DNA of 64,000 nucleotides, taken from the NCBI RefSeq assembly GCF_900112305.1, contig NZ_FOKT01000005.1, forward strand, positions 186,001-250,000, read 5' to 3'. This DNA is from Microbulbifer thermotolerans (GTDB lineage Bacteria; Pseudomonadota; Gammaproteobacteria; Pseudomonadales; Cellvibrionaceae). Made by a program: the position numbers and the translations under genes. The notes beneath the pieces are model-generated. The model searched no databases, was not told the DNA's origin, and saw only the letters and a program-made list of their open reading frames with translations. The stretch's first letter is position 1. Each line of letters begins with the position of its first letter. Shown piece by piece: positions 8,275 to 19,159 of the stretch.

Positions 8275-8976
8275 ATGAAAATTGGTGTTTTGAAAACCGA
8301 TGACGTGCGCGAGGAACTGGTGGACGACTTCGGAGAATACCCGGAGATGTTTGCCCAACTGCTGCGCAATCAGGACCCTGGTCTCGAGTTTGTCACTTAT
8401 GAGGTACAACGCGGCCACTATCCCGAGGATATCGACGAGGTGGATGCCTATCTGATCACCGGCAGCAAAACCGGCGTCTACGAAGACAAAGACTGGATTC
8501 CCCCCCTGATGGAATTCGTGCGCAGGCTGCACCAACTGAAGAAGCCCACCATCGGCATCTGTTTTGGCCACCAGTTGATCGCTCAGGCCCTGGGGGGCAG
8601 GACGCGGAAGTCTGACAAGGGGTGGGGTATTGGGGTGCACAGCTATGAGCTGCAGGAGACACCCGCCTGGATGTCCCAGCCGCTGGAGCGCTTTTCCCTG
8701 CTGGCCAGCCACCAGGATCAGGTGGAAGAGTTGCCTCCCGGCGCCAAGGTGCTGGCGGGCAGCGATTTCTGCCCTATGGCCATGATGCAGGTGGATGACC
8801 ACATGCTTACCTTTCAGGCCCACCCGGAATTCACCAAACCCTACTCCAAGAGCCTGATGGAGTTGCGCAGGGAGGCGTTTGGAGAGGAGGTGGTGCAGAA
8901 GGGCCACGCCTCGCTGCAGAACGACATCCACGAGAATGTGGTTGCCAGTTGGATGCTGGATTTTTTGCGCAAATAG
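8275..8976 (+). CDS. Class I glutamine amidotransferase-like protein (GMP synthase amidotransferase-domain fold)
   Basis: Stand-alone class I glutamine amidotransferase of 233 aa. The nucleophile Cys is in 'PTIGICFGHQLIAQALGG' (about residue 99), and the His and Glu of the triad are in 'FQAHPEFTKPY' (about 183-185). The 'DAYLITGSKTGVYEDKDWI' loop is typical of the YfeJ-like subgroup. These free-standing proteins are thought to hydrolyse glutamine or gamma-glutamyl compounds; the substrate here cannot be read from sequence. A strong inverted repeat follows 13 nt after the stop and separates it from the convergent thioredoxin gene. Confidence 0.85.
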   Translation: MKIGVLKTDDVREELVDDFGEYPEMFAQLLRNQDPGLEFVTYEVQRGHYPEDIDEVDAYLITGSKTGVYEDKDWIPPLMEFVRRLHQLKKPTIGICFGHQLIAQALGGRTRKSDKGWGIGVHSYELQETPAWMSQPLERFSLLASHQDQVEELPPGAKVLAGSDFCPMAMMQVDDHMLTFQAHPEFTKPYSKSLMELRREAFGEEVVQKGHASLQNDIHENVVASWMLDFLRK

Positions 8977-8989
8977 CGCTGCATTATGC

Positions 8990-9015
8990 CCCCTCTCCCA
9001 TGCGTGGGAGAGGGG
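8990..9015. terminator. Perfect 11-bp hairpin between convergent genes
   Basis: CCCCTCTCCCA (8990-9000) pairs exactly with TGGGAGAGGGG (9005-9015) across a TGCG loop. It lies between the ends of the amidotransferase (8976) and the leftward thioredoxin gene (9031). No U-tract is present on either side, so it may be a bidirectional stall or processing site rather than a classic intrinsic terminator. Confidence 0.5.
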
Positions 9016-9030
9016 CAATCAGAGCCAAGC

Positions 9031-9579
9031 TTACTTCCACTTGATATTGCACCCCATCGAAGGGGTCTGCTCTTCGCCGGGCTTTTGCCCCGCCAACACC
9101 GCGTCGGCCGCCGCGCGCAGATCGTGCCCACTGGCCGCTTCACCACTCCCGGGCCGACTGCTGTCGAACTGGCCCCGGTATGCCAGCTTGCGGTCCTTGT
9201 CGAATAGAAAGAAATCCGGTGTACAGGCAGCGCCAAAGGCACGCGCTACTGCCTGGCTTTCATCCACCAGATAGGGAAAGGTATAACCGCGCGCGACGAT
9301 TTCCTTTTGCATCTGTTCCGGACTGTCATCGGGATAGGTTTCGAAGTCGTTGCTGTTAATCGCGATAACGGTTAGCCCTGCCTTTTGATACTCCCGCGCG
9401 AATTCGGAAAGGGCGGGGGCAATATGCTTTACGTAAGGACAGTGGTTACAAATAAAAGCCACAAGTATTGGCTGGTGCGGGAGAGCGTCGCTGCTGTGCA
9501 GATTACCCGCCGCGTCCGGCAGTCTGAAATCCGGCATGGGAGTGCCGAGGGGAATCATTGTAGATGGGGTCAGTGCCAT
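9031..9579 (-). CDS. Thioredoxin-family (AhpC/TSA-Redoxin) protein
   Basis: The fold is that of a peroxiredoxin-like redoxin: 'FRLPDAAGNLHSSDAL', then the active-site segment 'LVAFICNHCPYVKHIAP' with a CNHC pair at about residues 50-53, then 'VIAINSNDFETYPDDSPEQM' and a cis-Pro motif 'CTPDFFLFD'. The CNHCPYVK variant is characteristic of a widespread uncharacterised family, probably thiol oxidoreductases or peroxidases. ATG 9579 is chosen because GGGAGG lies 7 nt upstream, giving 182 aa; the longer frame to 9663 has no ribosome site. No signal peptide is seen, so it is probably cytoplasmic. Confidence 0.85.
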   Translation of the reverse strand: MALTPSTMIPLGTPMPDFRLPDAAGNLHSSDALPHQPILVAFICNHCPYVKHIAPALSEFAREYQKAGLTVIAINSNDFETYPDDSPEQMQKEIVARGYTFPYLVDESQAVARAFGAACTPDFFLFDKDRKLAYRGQFDSSRPGSGEAASGHDLRAAADAVLAGQKPGEEQTPSMGCNIKWK

Positions 9580-9730
9580 TGGTGCCTCCCGTTGCGTTGT
9601 TGAATATCCCGGCTGCAGTTTATTGGTATCCCGGATGCCGGCCAAGAGATCCACTGCGTACATCTCCGTGGGTTGGCTCTAACTATAGAATGCACAGCCT
9701 CTACAAGCGTGACTTTCTTATTCGCCGGTT

Positions 9731-10000
9731 TTGGAGAATGAAGCGGCACGGCGGCGCTTTGCATTAGATAGTCTCACGCAGCGGTTCAGCAAGTTGGATG
9801 ATCTGCTCTCCTCTAACCACCACTGGTGGTAATCCAAACCTTTTCACCATCGCGAATACTATTGGCAGCATAACCATCCGGATCTCTGTGCAGATCTGGA
9901 GCGGTTTACGGACTGTGATGTGGAACGATTGGAGAGCGATATTGCCACTACGATGAAGCAACTGTCTGCATGGATTCCGCAAGGCCCGCGTTTGCAATAG
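9731..10000 (+). pseudogene. Remnant of a coding sequence, possibly the N-terminus of a SAM-dependent methyltransferase
   Basis: One frame reads as ordinary protein (…LDSLTQRFSKLDDLL… then …SKPFHHREYYWQHNHPDL…, …CDVERLESDIATTMKQLSAWIPQ) but is broken by TAA at 9830-9832 and ends at TAG 9998-10000 after about 89 codons. The pattern resembles the N-terminal part of a family of gammaproteobacterial methyltransferases. That assignment is from memory and tentative. No SAM-binding motif follows downstream, so the gene is truncated as well as interrupted. Confidence 0.4.
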
Positions 10001-10336
10001 CTAGCGTGTTTGCCCCATTTTGGCGCCCGTAGGCTCCAATACGATGCCCGCCTGGCGTGCGGAATTTCGGGGCACAATTGGAGCCAAGTTCGCCCTTTTG
10101 CCATCCGCTGGCACTCTGGTTGGTGCTGGACAGAGCACTCTTTCCGCCAGAGGGCGCGCGGATATCGGCGTTCTCTGTGAACGCAGTTTGATACCGCGCT
10201 ATATCTCGCTGAAGGCTTGGCACTGAGTGATGTGCTGTGCAAATACAACGAAAAATTCAGCTGGTTTCCTGTTGTTGATTTGATTTTCCAGGTGATGGCA
10301 TAGATGTTGCAAAGTGCAAGGCGCTAGGAGGTATCT

Positions 10337-10380
10337 GGTGGATTATAAAAAAACGTTTGTGTGTTTTCGAATAATCCACC
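10337..10380. repeat. 10-bp inverted repeat upstream of the TonB-dependent receptor
   Basis: GGTGGATTAT (10337-10346) is exactly complementary to ATAATCCACC (10371-10380), separated by a 24-nt AT-rich loop. It lies about 310 nt before the receptor start, and could be an operator or a leader hairpin. The rest of 10001-10689 holds no supported gene. An open frame runs through it into the receptor, but it lacks a signal peptide until the ATG at 10690. Confidence 0.4.
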
Positions 10381-10689
10381 CTGTATCTGAGTGTCCAAGG
10401 AGAGCCTTTGTTGATCGCTACGAAAAGGCCGCGCCCAAGCTCGCCGAGTAGGCAGAAGAAATTTTTTTTCAAGGATTGGTGGTTTACCAGTTGGCAGAGG
10501 CGTATCAGAGAAGGTAGTGAACATGCAACCTTTAGAGAAGGACAGCAAAAGCTGAATTGCTGGACGTACATGGCAACGCTGTTTCTCAATGAGGAATCAT
10601 GTCCAGTTAACGGGGAATTTACAGAAGAAAGGTTGCTTTATCTCGGACATGCCGTCATCCCAACCTATAAAACTAAAGAGGATATATGT

Positions 10690-13600
10690 ATGAATAGGGT
10701 AAAATTTCGTCAAGGTGGGGTATCCAGAGGAAGCTATAAGTTCGCTTTTAAGCGCTCAGTACTGGCTGTTGCACTTGGATTGTGCGTTGCGAATGGTGTT
10801 CAGGCCCAAAGTACCACCGGTAGTATTCATGGTTCAGCGCCTGAAGGTGCCACAGTTATTATTACAAACAATAGCGGTTTTAGCCGTACTGTAACTGTGG
10901 ATGCCTCGGGCAATTATAATATTCGATCTTTGCCAATCGGCACCTATACCGTAACTGCGAAACAGGGTGAGGAGACTATCGGAACACGCACTGTCCCCAT
11001 TCGTGTGGGTGCTGGTGCTGACGTTTCTTTCGGTGACCCCGATGTCATTGAAACCGTGATGGTTACTGGAGAGCGTCTGCCGGCAATTGATACTGGAGCA
11101 ACTGATACGCGTGTCGTAATAACATCTGAGCAGCTCAATCGTATGCCGATTGGTCGCTCCGCTGAGGATATTGCTCTGCTGGCTCCGGGCGCTAATGGAG
11201 GCGCTGCTGGCTACTTCGATGGCCTAGTTTCCTTCGGTGGTGCTGGCATTTCCGAAAATGCTTACTACATTAACGGCTTTATTTCCAGTGACCCTCTGTC
11301 CAACCTCGGAGGTTTTGATTTGCCGTTTGGTGCTATCGATCAGCAGGAAACCTATACGGGCGGCTACGGAGCCAAGTACGGCCGCTCTTCTGGCGGTGTG
11401 ATTAATCAGGTTGGTAAACGCGGTGACAACGAGTTCCATTATGGCGCCCAGGTTGTTTTTAGACCAAAAGAATTGCGTTCTTCTGGACCTAAAACATATT
11501 TCCAGGATATGGAACTACCGGAAGGCTATGAGTACGAAAATGAGTCTCTTGTTGGGACTTTATATGAACGTAAGAGCGAAGATTTTTCCTGGAGCAGCAC
11601 CTACAGCGGCTATGTTAGTGGGCCATTAATTGAGAATACGTTGTTTGGTTTTGTAGCTTATGAAACTGAGCTTGAGAAGATGCAGAACTCACCGAAAGCG
11701 ACACAAAACCAGTTCCTGGAGGAGGGTGAAACTGACACGTCTAAGCTTTATGCCAAACTGGACTGGAATGTCAGTGAAGATCATCTGCTCGAATTCACAT
11801 ATATGCAGGAAAAGGAGGACTACGACGGCAGCTACAGTGCTTGGGAGTTTGAGAAAGGTAAAAAAGGCGAAAGTTTGGATATTTCGCCGAATGTAGATGG
11901 GCACGAAAGTGAATTTACGATTCTGAATTACACCGGTTTCCTGACGGAAACTCTGACATTGAATGCCATGTACGGGCATGGCAGCTTTACTTATTATGAT
12001 ACCCCTGTGGGTACCTTGGATTATCCTTATATCTCTAGTTATAGAAATCAAGATCCATCTATTGTCGGTGATAATTTTGTGCAAGGACTTGCCGGTGGTT
12101 ACAACGGCCGAGATGCTGAAGATACAACTGATGGTATACGCTTAAACCTGGAGTGGGTATTGGGCGACCACACTCTCACCTTCGGTATCGACAATATGGA
12201 GTTTGAGGCCGAAAACGAAGGTACTATGCAGTTTACTGATGTTTGGGTTTATGCCCACGCCACGGACCCATCGAAACCGATTAGCTCCGTGCTAGGGGTG
12301 GGAGCCCCAGGTGGCGATGGTTACTACGTGTACCAATATTTTTATGAAACTGCTACTACTATGAAGCTGGAGCAGGATGCTTACTACATAGAAGATAGTT
12401 GGCAGGTGACTGATGATATTCTTCTGAACCTGGGACTGCGGAATGACAAGTTCACCAACTACAACAACGTCGGCGAAGCTTATATGGAATCCGATGACCA
12501 ATGGGCGCCTCGTCTAGGTGTCGCTTGGGACGTGTTCGGAGATTCCTCACTGAAATTGTTTGCTAACGCTGGCCGCTATTATCTTGCTATGCCGAATAAT
12601 GTGGCCATCCGCGGCGCGTCGGCTTCAACCTATACCCGTGAATATTTTACTTATACCGGTGTAGATCCGGAAACCGGAGCGCCGACAGGCCTGACGGCAT
12701 TGGGCCCGGGGCCGGTTTCCTCTAACGGCGAATACGGTGAACCTGTCGATCCGCTCGCATTCGCACCGGCCGACCTGGAAAGCATGTACCAGGACGAGTA
12801 CATCATGGGCTTTGAGAAGACTTTTCTCGAAGACTGGACCTACGGAGCCAAGTTCACCTTCCGGGATCTAAAATCCGGTATCGATGATGTGTGTGATCCA
12901 TACAGTATGTTAGATAAATTATCCGAAATGGGGGTAGATCCCGATACGGTAGACTGGCAATACTGTTACATGTTTAACCCCGGCGACACGAACACCTTTA
13001 GCTTGGCCAACCTCGACGCGAGCGGCAATCCTACAGGTACTCGCACAGAGGTGACGATGAGTGCCGACGATTGGGGTATGCCAAAGCTGAAGCGTGAGTA
13101 CAAGGCCATCGACTTGTTTGTTGAGCGTCCATTTGACGGTAAGTGGGAGCTCCGTGTCGATTACACCTACAGTAAGCTACAGGGCAATACCGAAGGGCAG
13201 GTTAAGTCCGAGTTTGGGCAGGACAATATCTCCAAGACCCAGGACTGGGATGTAGCCGAATTGATGATGTTCTCAGATGGTTATTTGGCCAATGACCGTC
13301 GTCACCAGTTGAAAGTCCGTGGTAGTTATGCGCTGACCGATGAGGTCTTGCTCAGTGCCAATGCGAGTATTAAATCTGGCATGCCGATTAGCTGCCTGGG
13401 TTACTACAATCCGGACGGCAGTATTGATGAATCCTCACCCGCAGGAGATCCAGTGAGCTATGGATCGAGCTACCACACATGCTTCGGCAGTGTGGCTGAG
13501 CCTGGCAAAGAGCGAACCCCTTGGACACGCAATCTGGACCTGGCGGTAACCTACACTCCGGCAATGTTTGAGGACAAACTGAGCCTGAGTCTGCAGGTGT

Positions 13601-13743
13601 TTAACGTTCTGGACGAGCAAGAACCATTGCAGGTGGATGTGACTTCGGAAGAAGGTCCGTACACTGTAAGCAACACTTACCGGGTTCCAATTGCTTATCA
13701 GACACCGCGTTATGCGATGCTGACAGCGACATTGAACTTCTGA
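10690..13743 (+). CDS. TonB-dependent receptor with N-terminal carboxypeptidase-regulatory-like domain (Oar-like)
   Basis: Large outer-membrane receptor of 1017 aa. ATG 10690 follows AGAGGA at good spacing and gives a basic start then a hydrophobic signal ending VANGVQAQ. Residues about 40-115 are a carboxypeptidase-regulatory-like beta-sandwich ('GSIHGSAPEGATVIITNNSG', 'YNIRSLPIGTYTVTAKQG'). A plug follows ('VVITSEQLNRMPIGRSAEDIALLAPG', 'GGYGAKYGRSSGGVINQVGKRG') and then a long barrel ending in '…TPRYAMLTATLNF' with the aromatic last residue expected for BAM assembly. Oar-like receptors take up peptides or large substrates; the ligand here is unknown. Base composition is somewhat lower in GC than flanking core genes. 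Confidence 0.9.
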   Translation: MNRVKFRQGGVSRGSYKFAFKRSVLAVALGLCVANGVQAQSTTGSIHGSAPEGATVIITNNSGFSRTVTVDASGNYNIRSLPIGTYTVTAKQGEETIGTRTVPIRVGAGADVSFGDPDVIETVMVTGERLPAIDTGATDTRVVITSEQLNRMPIGRSAEDIALLAPGANGGAAGYFDGLVSFGGAGISENAYYINGFISSDPLSNLGGFDLPFGAIDQQETYTGGYGAKYGRSSGGVINQVGKRGDNEFHYGAQVVFRPKELRSSGPKTYFQDMELPEGYEYENESLVGTLYERKSEDFSWSSTYSGYVSGPLIENTLFGFVAYETELEKMQNSPKATQNQFLEEGETDTSKLYAKLDWNVSEDHLLEFTYMQEKEDYDGSYSAWEFEKGKKGESLDISPNVDGHESEFTILNYTGFLTETLTLNAMYGHGSFTYYDTPVGTLDYPYISSYRNQDPSIVGDNFVQGLAGGYNGRDAEDTTDGIRLNLEWVLGDHTLTFGIDNMEFEAENEGTMQFTDVWVYAHATDPSKPISSVLGVGAPGGDGYYVYQYFYETATTMKLEQDAYYIEDSWQVTDDILLNLGLRNDKFTNYNNVGEAYMESDDQWAPRLGVAWDVFGDSSLKLFANAGRYYLAMPNNVAIRGASASTYTREYFTYTGVDPETGAPTGLTALGPGPVSSNGEYGEPVDPLAFAPADLESMYQDEYIMGFEKTFLEDWTYGAKFTFRDLKSGIDDVCDPYSMLDKLSEMGVDPDTVDWQYCYMFNPGDTNTFSLANLDASGNPTGTRTEVTMSADDWGMPKLKREYKAIDLFVERPFDGKWELRVDYTYSKLQGNTEGQVKSEFGQDNISKTQDWDVAELMMFSDGYLANDRRHQLKVRGSYALTDEVLLSANASIKSGMPISCLGYYNPDGSIDESSPAGDPVSYGSSYHTCFGSVAEPGKERTPWTRNLDLAVTYTPAMFEDKLSLSLQVFNVLDEQEPLQVDVTSEEGPYTVSNTYRVPIAYQTPRYAMLTATLNF

Positions 13744-13778
13744 TCAGTGGTTCATCACTAATTTGACGTAAGCGATTC

Positions 13779-13798
13779 CGGCCCCAGTAATGGGGCCG
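13779..13798 (+). terminator. Hairpin after the TonB-dependent receptor
   Basis: CGGCCCCA (13779-13786) pairs with TGGGGCCG (13791-13798) around GTAA, 36 nt after the receptor stop, followed by only TTT. It probably acts with the stronger terminator at 13833. Confidence 0.5.
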
Positions 13799-13832
13799 TT
13801 TGAGGTGCCTCTTATTTGGTATACCCAAAAGT

Positions 13833-13862
13833 AGAAAAGCCCGTATAAATACGGGCTTTTCT
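13833..13862. terminator. Bidirectional intrinsic terminator between receptor and ettA
   Basis: AGAAAAGCCCGTA and TACGGGCTTTTCT form a 13-bp stem with a 4-nt loop and have A- and T-runs on the two sides, so it can act on both strands. It lies between convergent genes ending at 13743 (+) and 13874 (-). Confidence 0.85.
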
Positions 13863-13873
13863 GTATCCGGGTA

Positions 13874-15538
<1,665 letters not shown>

Positions 15539-15683
15539 TTGGAATTCCGTTGCAGGGGTTGGACAGAAATTGCGCGCAAGTTAGCCAAAAGCCCGCCAAC
15601 AATCAACCACCGCGGCGCGGCTGACTCCAGCTCGCTTCTGTGCTTAACTGCAGCGCAATCTGTACCGAAAAGCGCAATGAGAG

Positions 15684-16787
15684 ATGGATCAGGATTCGCC
15701 AATATTATTTTCTCGCCGCGGTGCCCTGGCGACCGCAACCCTCAACCTGCCCCGGGTGCTCAATGCACTCAACCTGGAGATGATTAACCGGTTATCGCAG
15801 AAGCTCGATGAGTGGGCTGTCGATGACAGTGTGGCCGCTGTATGGATCGATGGCAGTGGCGGCAAGGCGCTCTGTGCCGGCGGTGACGTGGTGGCTTTGT
15901 TCCGCGAGTCCACCGCCTACGGTGAGTCTCCGGATTACCGTTTCACTACTGAATTCTTTTCCCGCGAATACCGCCTCGATTACAAGATTCATACCTATAA
16001 AAAGCCGATAGTGGTCTGGGGTGGCGGCATAGTGATGGGCGGAGGTATCGGCATTATGGCCGGGGCCAGCCACCGTATAGTCACCGAAACCACGCGCATG
16101 GCAATGCCGGAAGTGACCATTGGTTTGTTCCCGGATGTCGGTGGCAGCTGGTTCCTGAACCGTATGCCGGGACGGCTGGGATTGTTTCTCGGCTTGACCG
16201 GGGCGCAGTTCAATGGAACCGATGCGCTTTTCGCGGGCATGGCGGATCGCATGCTGCCTGACGATTCGCGCGAAAAGGTACTGGAGGAATTGGCCGGGCT
16301 GCCATACGCCACAGACAGTGAGTACAACCGGCGTCAGATCAGCGATTGTCTGAAGCGGTTGCAGCTGCCACCGGAAGCGCAGCCGGCGTCAAACCTGCGC
16401 GCCCATTTTGATCAGGTTCAGCAGCTGACCGATTTCGCCTCCCTGCCGGAGGTGTGCCGCTCAATCACGGGTTACCGGGGCGGGGATGAATGGCTGCAAA
16501 AAGCCGCTGCCACACTGGCCGCTGGTTCTCCACTGACGCCCTGGATTGTTTGGGAACAACTGCGCCGCGGCCGCCATTTGTCTCTGGCCGGGGTGTTCAG
16601 AATGGAGTTGGTGCTGGCGGTCAACTTGTGTGCCAGCGGCCATTTCCGGGAGGGTGTGCGGGCACTGTTAATCGATAAGGACCGCCAGCCCAAGTGGCGC
16701 CCGGCGACTCTGGAGGAAGTATCCGCGCAGGAGGTGCAGGCCAGTTTCCAGGCCCCCTGGACAGAAAACCCCTTGGCCGACCTGTAG
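15684..16787 (+). CDS. 3-hydroxyisobutyryl-CoA hydrolase (enoyl-CoA hydratase/isomerase superfamily)
   Basis: Crotonase-fold protein of 367 aa, longer than a simple enoyl-CoA hydratase (about 260 aa) and matching the HIBYL-CoA hydrolase subfamily. Oxyanion-hole motifs are 'GGKALCAGGDVVAL' (about residues 54-67) and 'PIVVWGGGIVMGGGIGIMAGASHR' (about 108-131). 'TTRMAMPEVTIGLFPDVGGSWFL' holds the acidic catalytic region. It would release free 3-hydroxyisobutyrate in valine breakdown. The next gene downstream is 3-hydroxyisobutyrate dehydrogenase, which takes the following step. Confidence 0.85.
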   Translation: MDQDSPILFSRRGALATATLNLPRVLNALNLEMINRLSQKLDEWAVDDSVAAVWIDGSGGKALCAGGDVVALFRESTAYGESPDYRFTTEFFSREYRLDYKIHTYKKPIVVWGGGIVMGGGIGIMAGASHRIVTETTRMAMPEVTIGLFPDVGGSWFLNRMPGRLGLFLGLTGAQFNGTDALFAGMADRMLPDDSREKVLEELAGLPYATDSEYNRRQISDCLKRLQLPPEAQPASNLRAHFDQVQQLTDFASLPEVCRSITGYRGGDEWLQKAAATLAAGSPLTPWIVWEQLRRGRHLSLAGVFRMELVLAVNLCASGHFREGVRALLIDKDRQPKWRPATLEEVSAQEVQASFQAPWTENPLADL

Positions 16788-16829
16788 CTGCGTTCCTGGC
16801 CGCTCAGTCTGAACAATAACCATAATTAA

Positions 16830-17037
16830 GGAACCGTCAAAGCGTTGGTGCGAGCGCCCAGGTTGCTAGCGGGCGCGCGGACAATGGGGTGGCGATATTT
16901 TCGAGGCATAGGAGTGTTGCCCTATAGCACTCTTGCCGACAGGCGACGACCGCCAAATGTCTATCCCAGCGCCGGTTTTTCCCTCTGGTGGCGAAGTCGG
17001 CTTACCGCCAGGAGGCGATGCAATCAGAGGTTTCCCA
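16830..17037. repeat. Possible heavily decayed copy of the 213-bp element
   Basis: The spacer between the two valine-pathway genes starts with AAGGAACC and ends with AATCAGAGGTTTCCC, close to the element's right end (AATCAGAGGTTCCC at 63478). The middle has ATTTTCGAGG and CCAAATGTCTATCCCA in place of the internal arms. Size and arrangement fit but similarity is weak, so this could be coincidence. Confidence 0.3.
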
Positions 17038-17061
17038 GGACCTATAAAAAGGAGTGGCACA

Positions 17062-17961
17062 ATGGAAAACATAGCTTTTTTCGGTCTCGGCAATATGGGG
17101 GCGCCCATGTCTGCCAATCTGGTTCGGGCAGGTTATCGGGTAACCGCCTTTGATCCTTCCGATGCGGCGTTGCGGCGGGCGGTGGACAAGGGCTGTGTGC
17201 GCGCTGAGAGTGCGCTGCAGGCCGTGCAGGGCGCGAGTGCGGTGATATCGATGCTGCCGGGAGGCGATGCGGTGAAATCGCTCTACCTGGGGCAAGACGG
17301 GCTGCTGCGTGCGTTGGCGGGAAATACCCTGGTGATCGATTGCTCGACCATAGCCGCTGACGACGCGCGCCAACTAATCATTGCGGCGGGGGAGCTGGGG
17401 CTGCGCGCGATCGATGCTCCGGTTTCCGGTGGCACGGCGGCGGCCGCTGCCGGCACTTTATCGTTTATGTGTGGCGGCGATAAAGAAGCAGTGGATGCGG
17501 CGCGGCCCTATTTGCAGGCGATGGGCGCCAAGCTGTTTCACGCGGGCCCGGCGGGCGCCGGCCAAGTGGCCAAGATTTGCAACAATATGCTGCTCGCGAT
17601 TCATATGATCGGAACCGCGGAAGCACTGCAGCTTGGCGTGGACAACGGTTTGGACCCGGTGGTCCTGTCGGAGATTATGAAAGCCAGCTCCGGCGGCAAC
17701 TGGTCGTTGGAGAAATACAATCCCTATCCCGGGGTAATGGAAAAGGTACCAGCCGCCAATGGTTACGCCGGTGGCTTTTCGGTGGCGTTGATGTTGAAGG
17801 ATTTGGGGCTGGCCATGGACACTGCCGCAGCCAGTGCCTCTTCCACACCGCTGGGCGCACTGGCGAAAAATTTATATCAGCTGCATGGCAGTTGTGAGGA
17901 AAACCGGCGCTTGGACTTTTCCAGTATCCAAAACCTGTTCCGCCGCCCGGCGGGTGGGTGA
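17062..17961 (+). CDS. mmsB: 3-hydroxyisobutyrate dehydrogenase
   Basis: NAD-dependent beta-hydroxyacid dehydrogenase of 299 aa, oxidising 3-hydroxyisobutyrate to methylmalonate semialdehyde. The Rossmann motif is 'IAFFGLGNMGAPMSANL' at the N-terminus. The substrate-binding signature is 'IDAPVSGGTAAAAAGTLSFMCGG' (about 115-137), and the catalytic Lys is in 'GAGQVAKICNNML' (about 171). ATG 17062 is preceded by AAGGAG; the longer frame from 16933 lacks homology. With the upstream hydrolase it forms a small valine-catabolic unit. A decayed repeat copy begins 3 nt after the stop. Confidence 0.93.
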   Translation: MENIAFFGLGNMGAPMSANLVRAGYRVTAFDPSDAALRRAVDKGCVRAESALQAVQGASAVISMLPGGDAVKSLYLGQDGLLRALAGNTLVIDCSTIAADDARQLIIAAGELGLRAIDAPVSGGTAAAAAGTLSFMCGGDKEAVDAARPYLQAMGAKLFHAGPAGAGQVAKICNNMLLAIHMIGTAEALQLGVDNGLDPVVLSEIMKASSGGNWSLEKYNPYPGVMEKVPAANGYAGGFSVALMLKDLGLAMDTAAASASSTPLGALAKNLYQLHGSCEENRRLDFSSIQNLFRRPAGG

Positions 17962-17964
17962 CCG

Positions 17965-18150
17965 GGAACCGCTGATGAATTCACAAAAACGCTGTCGTTG
18001 ATTCCGAGGCGCTCAGGCGACGGAATGAACAATTCGAAGGTGCAAATTGCATCGCTGTAACTCCGTCGGATACATTCTTGTATCCGGCGGTTTCGCACAG
18101 TCCATCCTATCAATCGAGTTTCTGATCTGGCTGCAGTACCTATGTCGTCG
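17965..18150 (+). repeat. Diverged copy D of the inverted-repeat element
   Basis: It begins GGAACCGCTGATGAATTCAC, matching the element's left end, and keeps GGCGCTCAGGC, ATTCGAA, a core CTGTAACTCCGTCGGATACATTC…GTATCCGGCGGTTTCG, and CCATCCTATCA of the right arm. The right terminal repeat is not recognisable. It starts 3 nt after the mmsB stop. Confidence 0.65.
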
Positions 18151-18268
18151 GAGAGCGAAACAGGCAGAAACTCCCATTCGCCCTACTTGCGCTCTTCTCC
18201 AGGCGCGAATGACACTGACATTTTCCAGAAAATAATTTTTCCACATAAATCGCCGACGTCGCGGCTGT

Positions 18269-18282
18269 TTGATTTGGATCAA
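18269..18282 (+). promoter_or_regulatory. Anr/Fnr box upstream of ompW
   Basis: TTGATTTGGATCAA is a perfect match to the Fnr/Anr consensus TTGAT-N4-ATCAA. It lies 100 nt before the ompW start, consistent with activation at low oxygen. An Fnr-type regulator with all four cluster cysteines is encoded 2.3 kb downstream. Confidence 0.8.
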
Positions 18283-18382
18283 GAGGCACTAACCGAGGCT
18301 TGTTTAACCTGCCCTGGTCCCGCGGGGATGAATAAAGACCGCTGCGGGAACAACGCCCAACACACACATCATGGAGATGTCG

Positions 18383-19066
18383 ATGAAACTGTTAGTAGCC
18401 CTCGCCGCTGCCGCTCTGTCTGTGCCCGCTATGGCCTATGAGTCCGGGACCTTTATTCTGCGCACAGGGATTGCCACCGTGAGTCCGGATGTGGACTCCG
18501 ATGCGCTCGCACTGTCGGGAACTGAGTTGACTGGTACTGCTGCCGATGTGGATGACGCCTCGGCTCTTGGGCTGACCGGTGTTTATATGCTGAATGATCA
18601 CTGGGGAGTGGAACTGGTGGCGGCCACTCCGTTTACGCACGATCTAGAAGTTAAAGGCCTGGGGGCCACCTTCGATCTGGGGGAAACCAAACACCTGCCC
18701 CCCACGGTGCTGCTTCAGTGGTACCCCATGGATGCCAATTCCAATATTCAGCCCTACGTCGGCCTGGGCTTGAATTACACCGTTTTCTTTGATGAGGAAA
18801 TCGATAGCCAGGCCAATGAAGTTTTCGCCGGCCTGGGCGCCACCGGCAATGCGGATTTGTCGCTGGACAATTCCTTTGGCATGGCCGCTGAGGCCGGTGT
18901 GGATTTTGCCTTTGGTCAGGACCAGCGCTGGTTGTTCAACCTGTCCGTATGGTGGATGGATATCGATACAGAGGCGGAAGTAAAAGTACCGGGAGTCGGT
19001 ACGATTAAAGCCGATGTGGAGCTGGATCCGCTGGTCTATATGGCGGGGCTGGGTTACCGCTTCTAA
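18383..19066 (+). CDS. ompW: OmpW-family outer membrane protein
   Basis: Eight-stranded small barrel of 227 aa. The start at ATG 18383 follows GGAGA at 6-nt spacing and gives the signal peptide MKLLVALAAAALSVPAMA. Mature features of OmpW are 'FILRTGIATVSPD', 'GLTGVYMLNDHWGVELVAATPF', 'LPPTVLLQWYPMD', 'QPYVGLGLNYTVFFDE', and a C-terminal 'DPLVYMAGLGYRF' ending in Phe. OmpW forms a narrow hydrophobic channel and is commonly Fnr-regulated; the perfect box upstream agrees. Confidence 0.92.
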   Translation: MKLLVALAAAALSVPAMAYESGTFILRTGIATVSPDVDSDALALSGTELTGTAADVDDASALGLTGVYMLNDHWGVELVAATPFTHDLEVKGLGATFDLGETKHLPPTVLLQWYPMDANSNIQPYVGLGLNYTVFFDEEIDSQANEVFAGLGATGNADLSLDNSFGMAAEAGVDFAFGQDQRWLFNLSVWWMDIDTEAEVKVPGVGTIKADVELDPLVYMAGLGYRF

Positions 19067-19159
19067 ACGGGCCCACCACTTTTGGTCGGTAAGGGTGCGG
19101 GGCGGCGTTAGAGCGCGTCGCCCTGTACCCGTTTATGTTGTTGCAGAGGTTTTTTTAAG

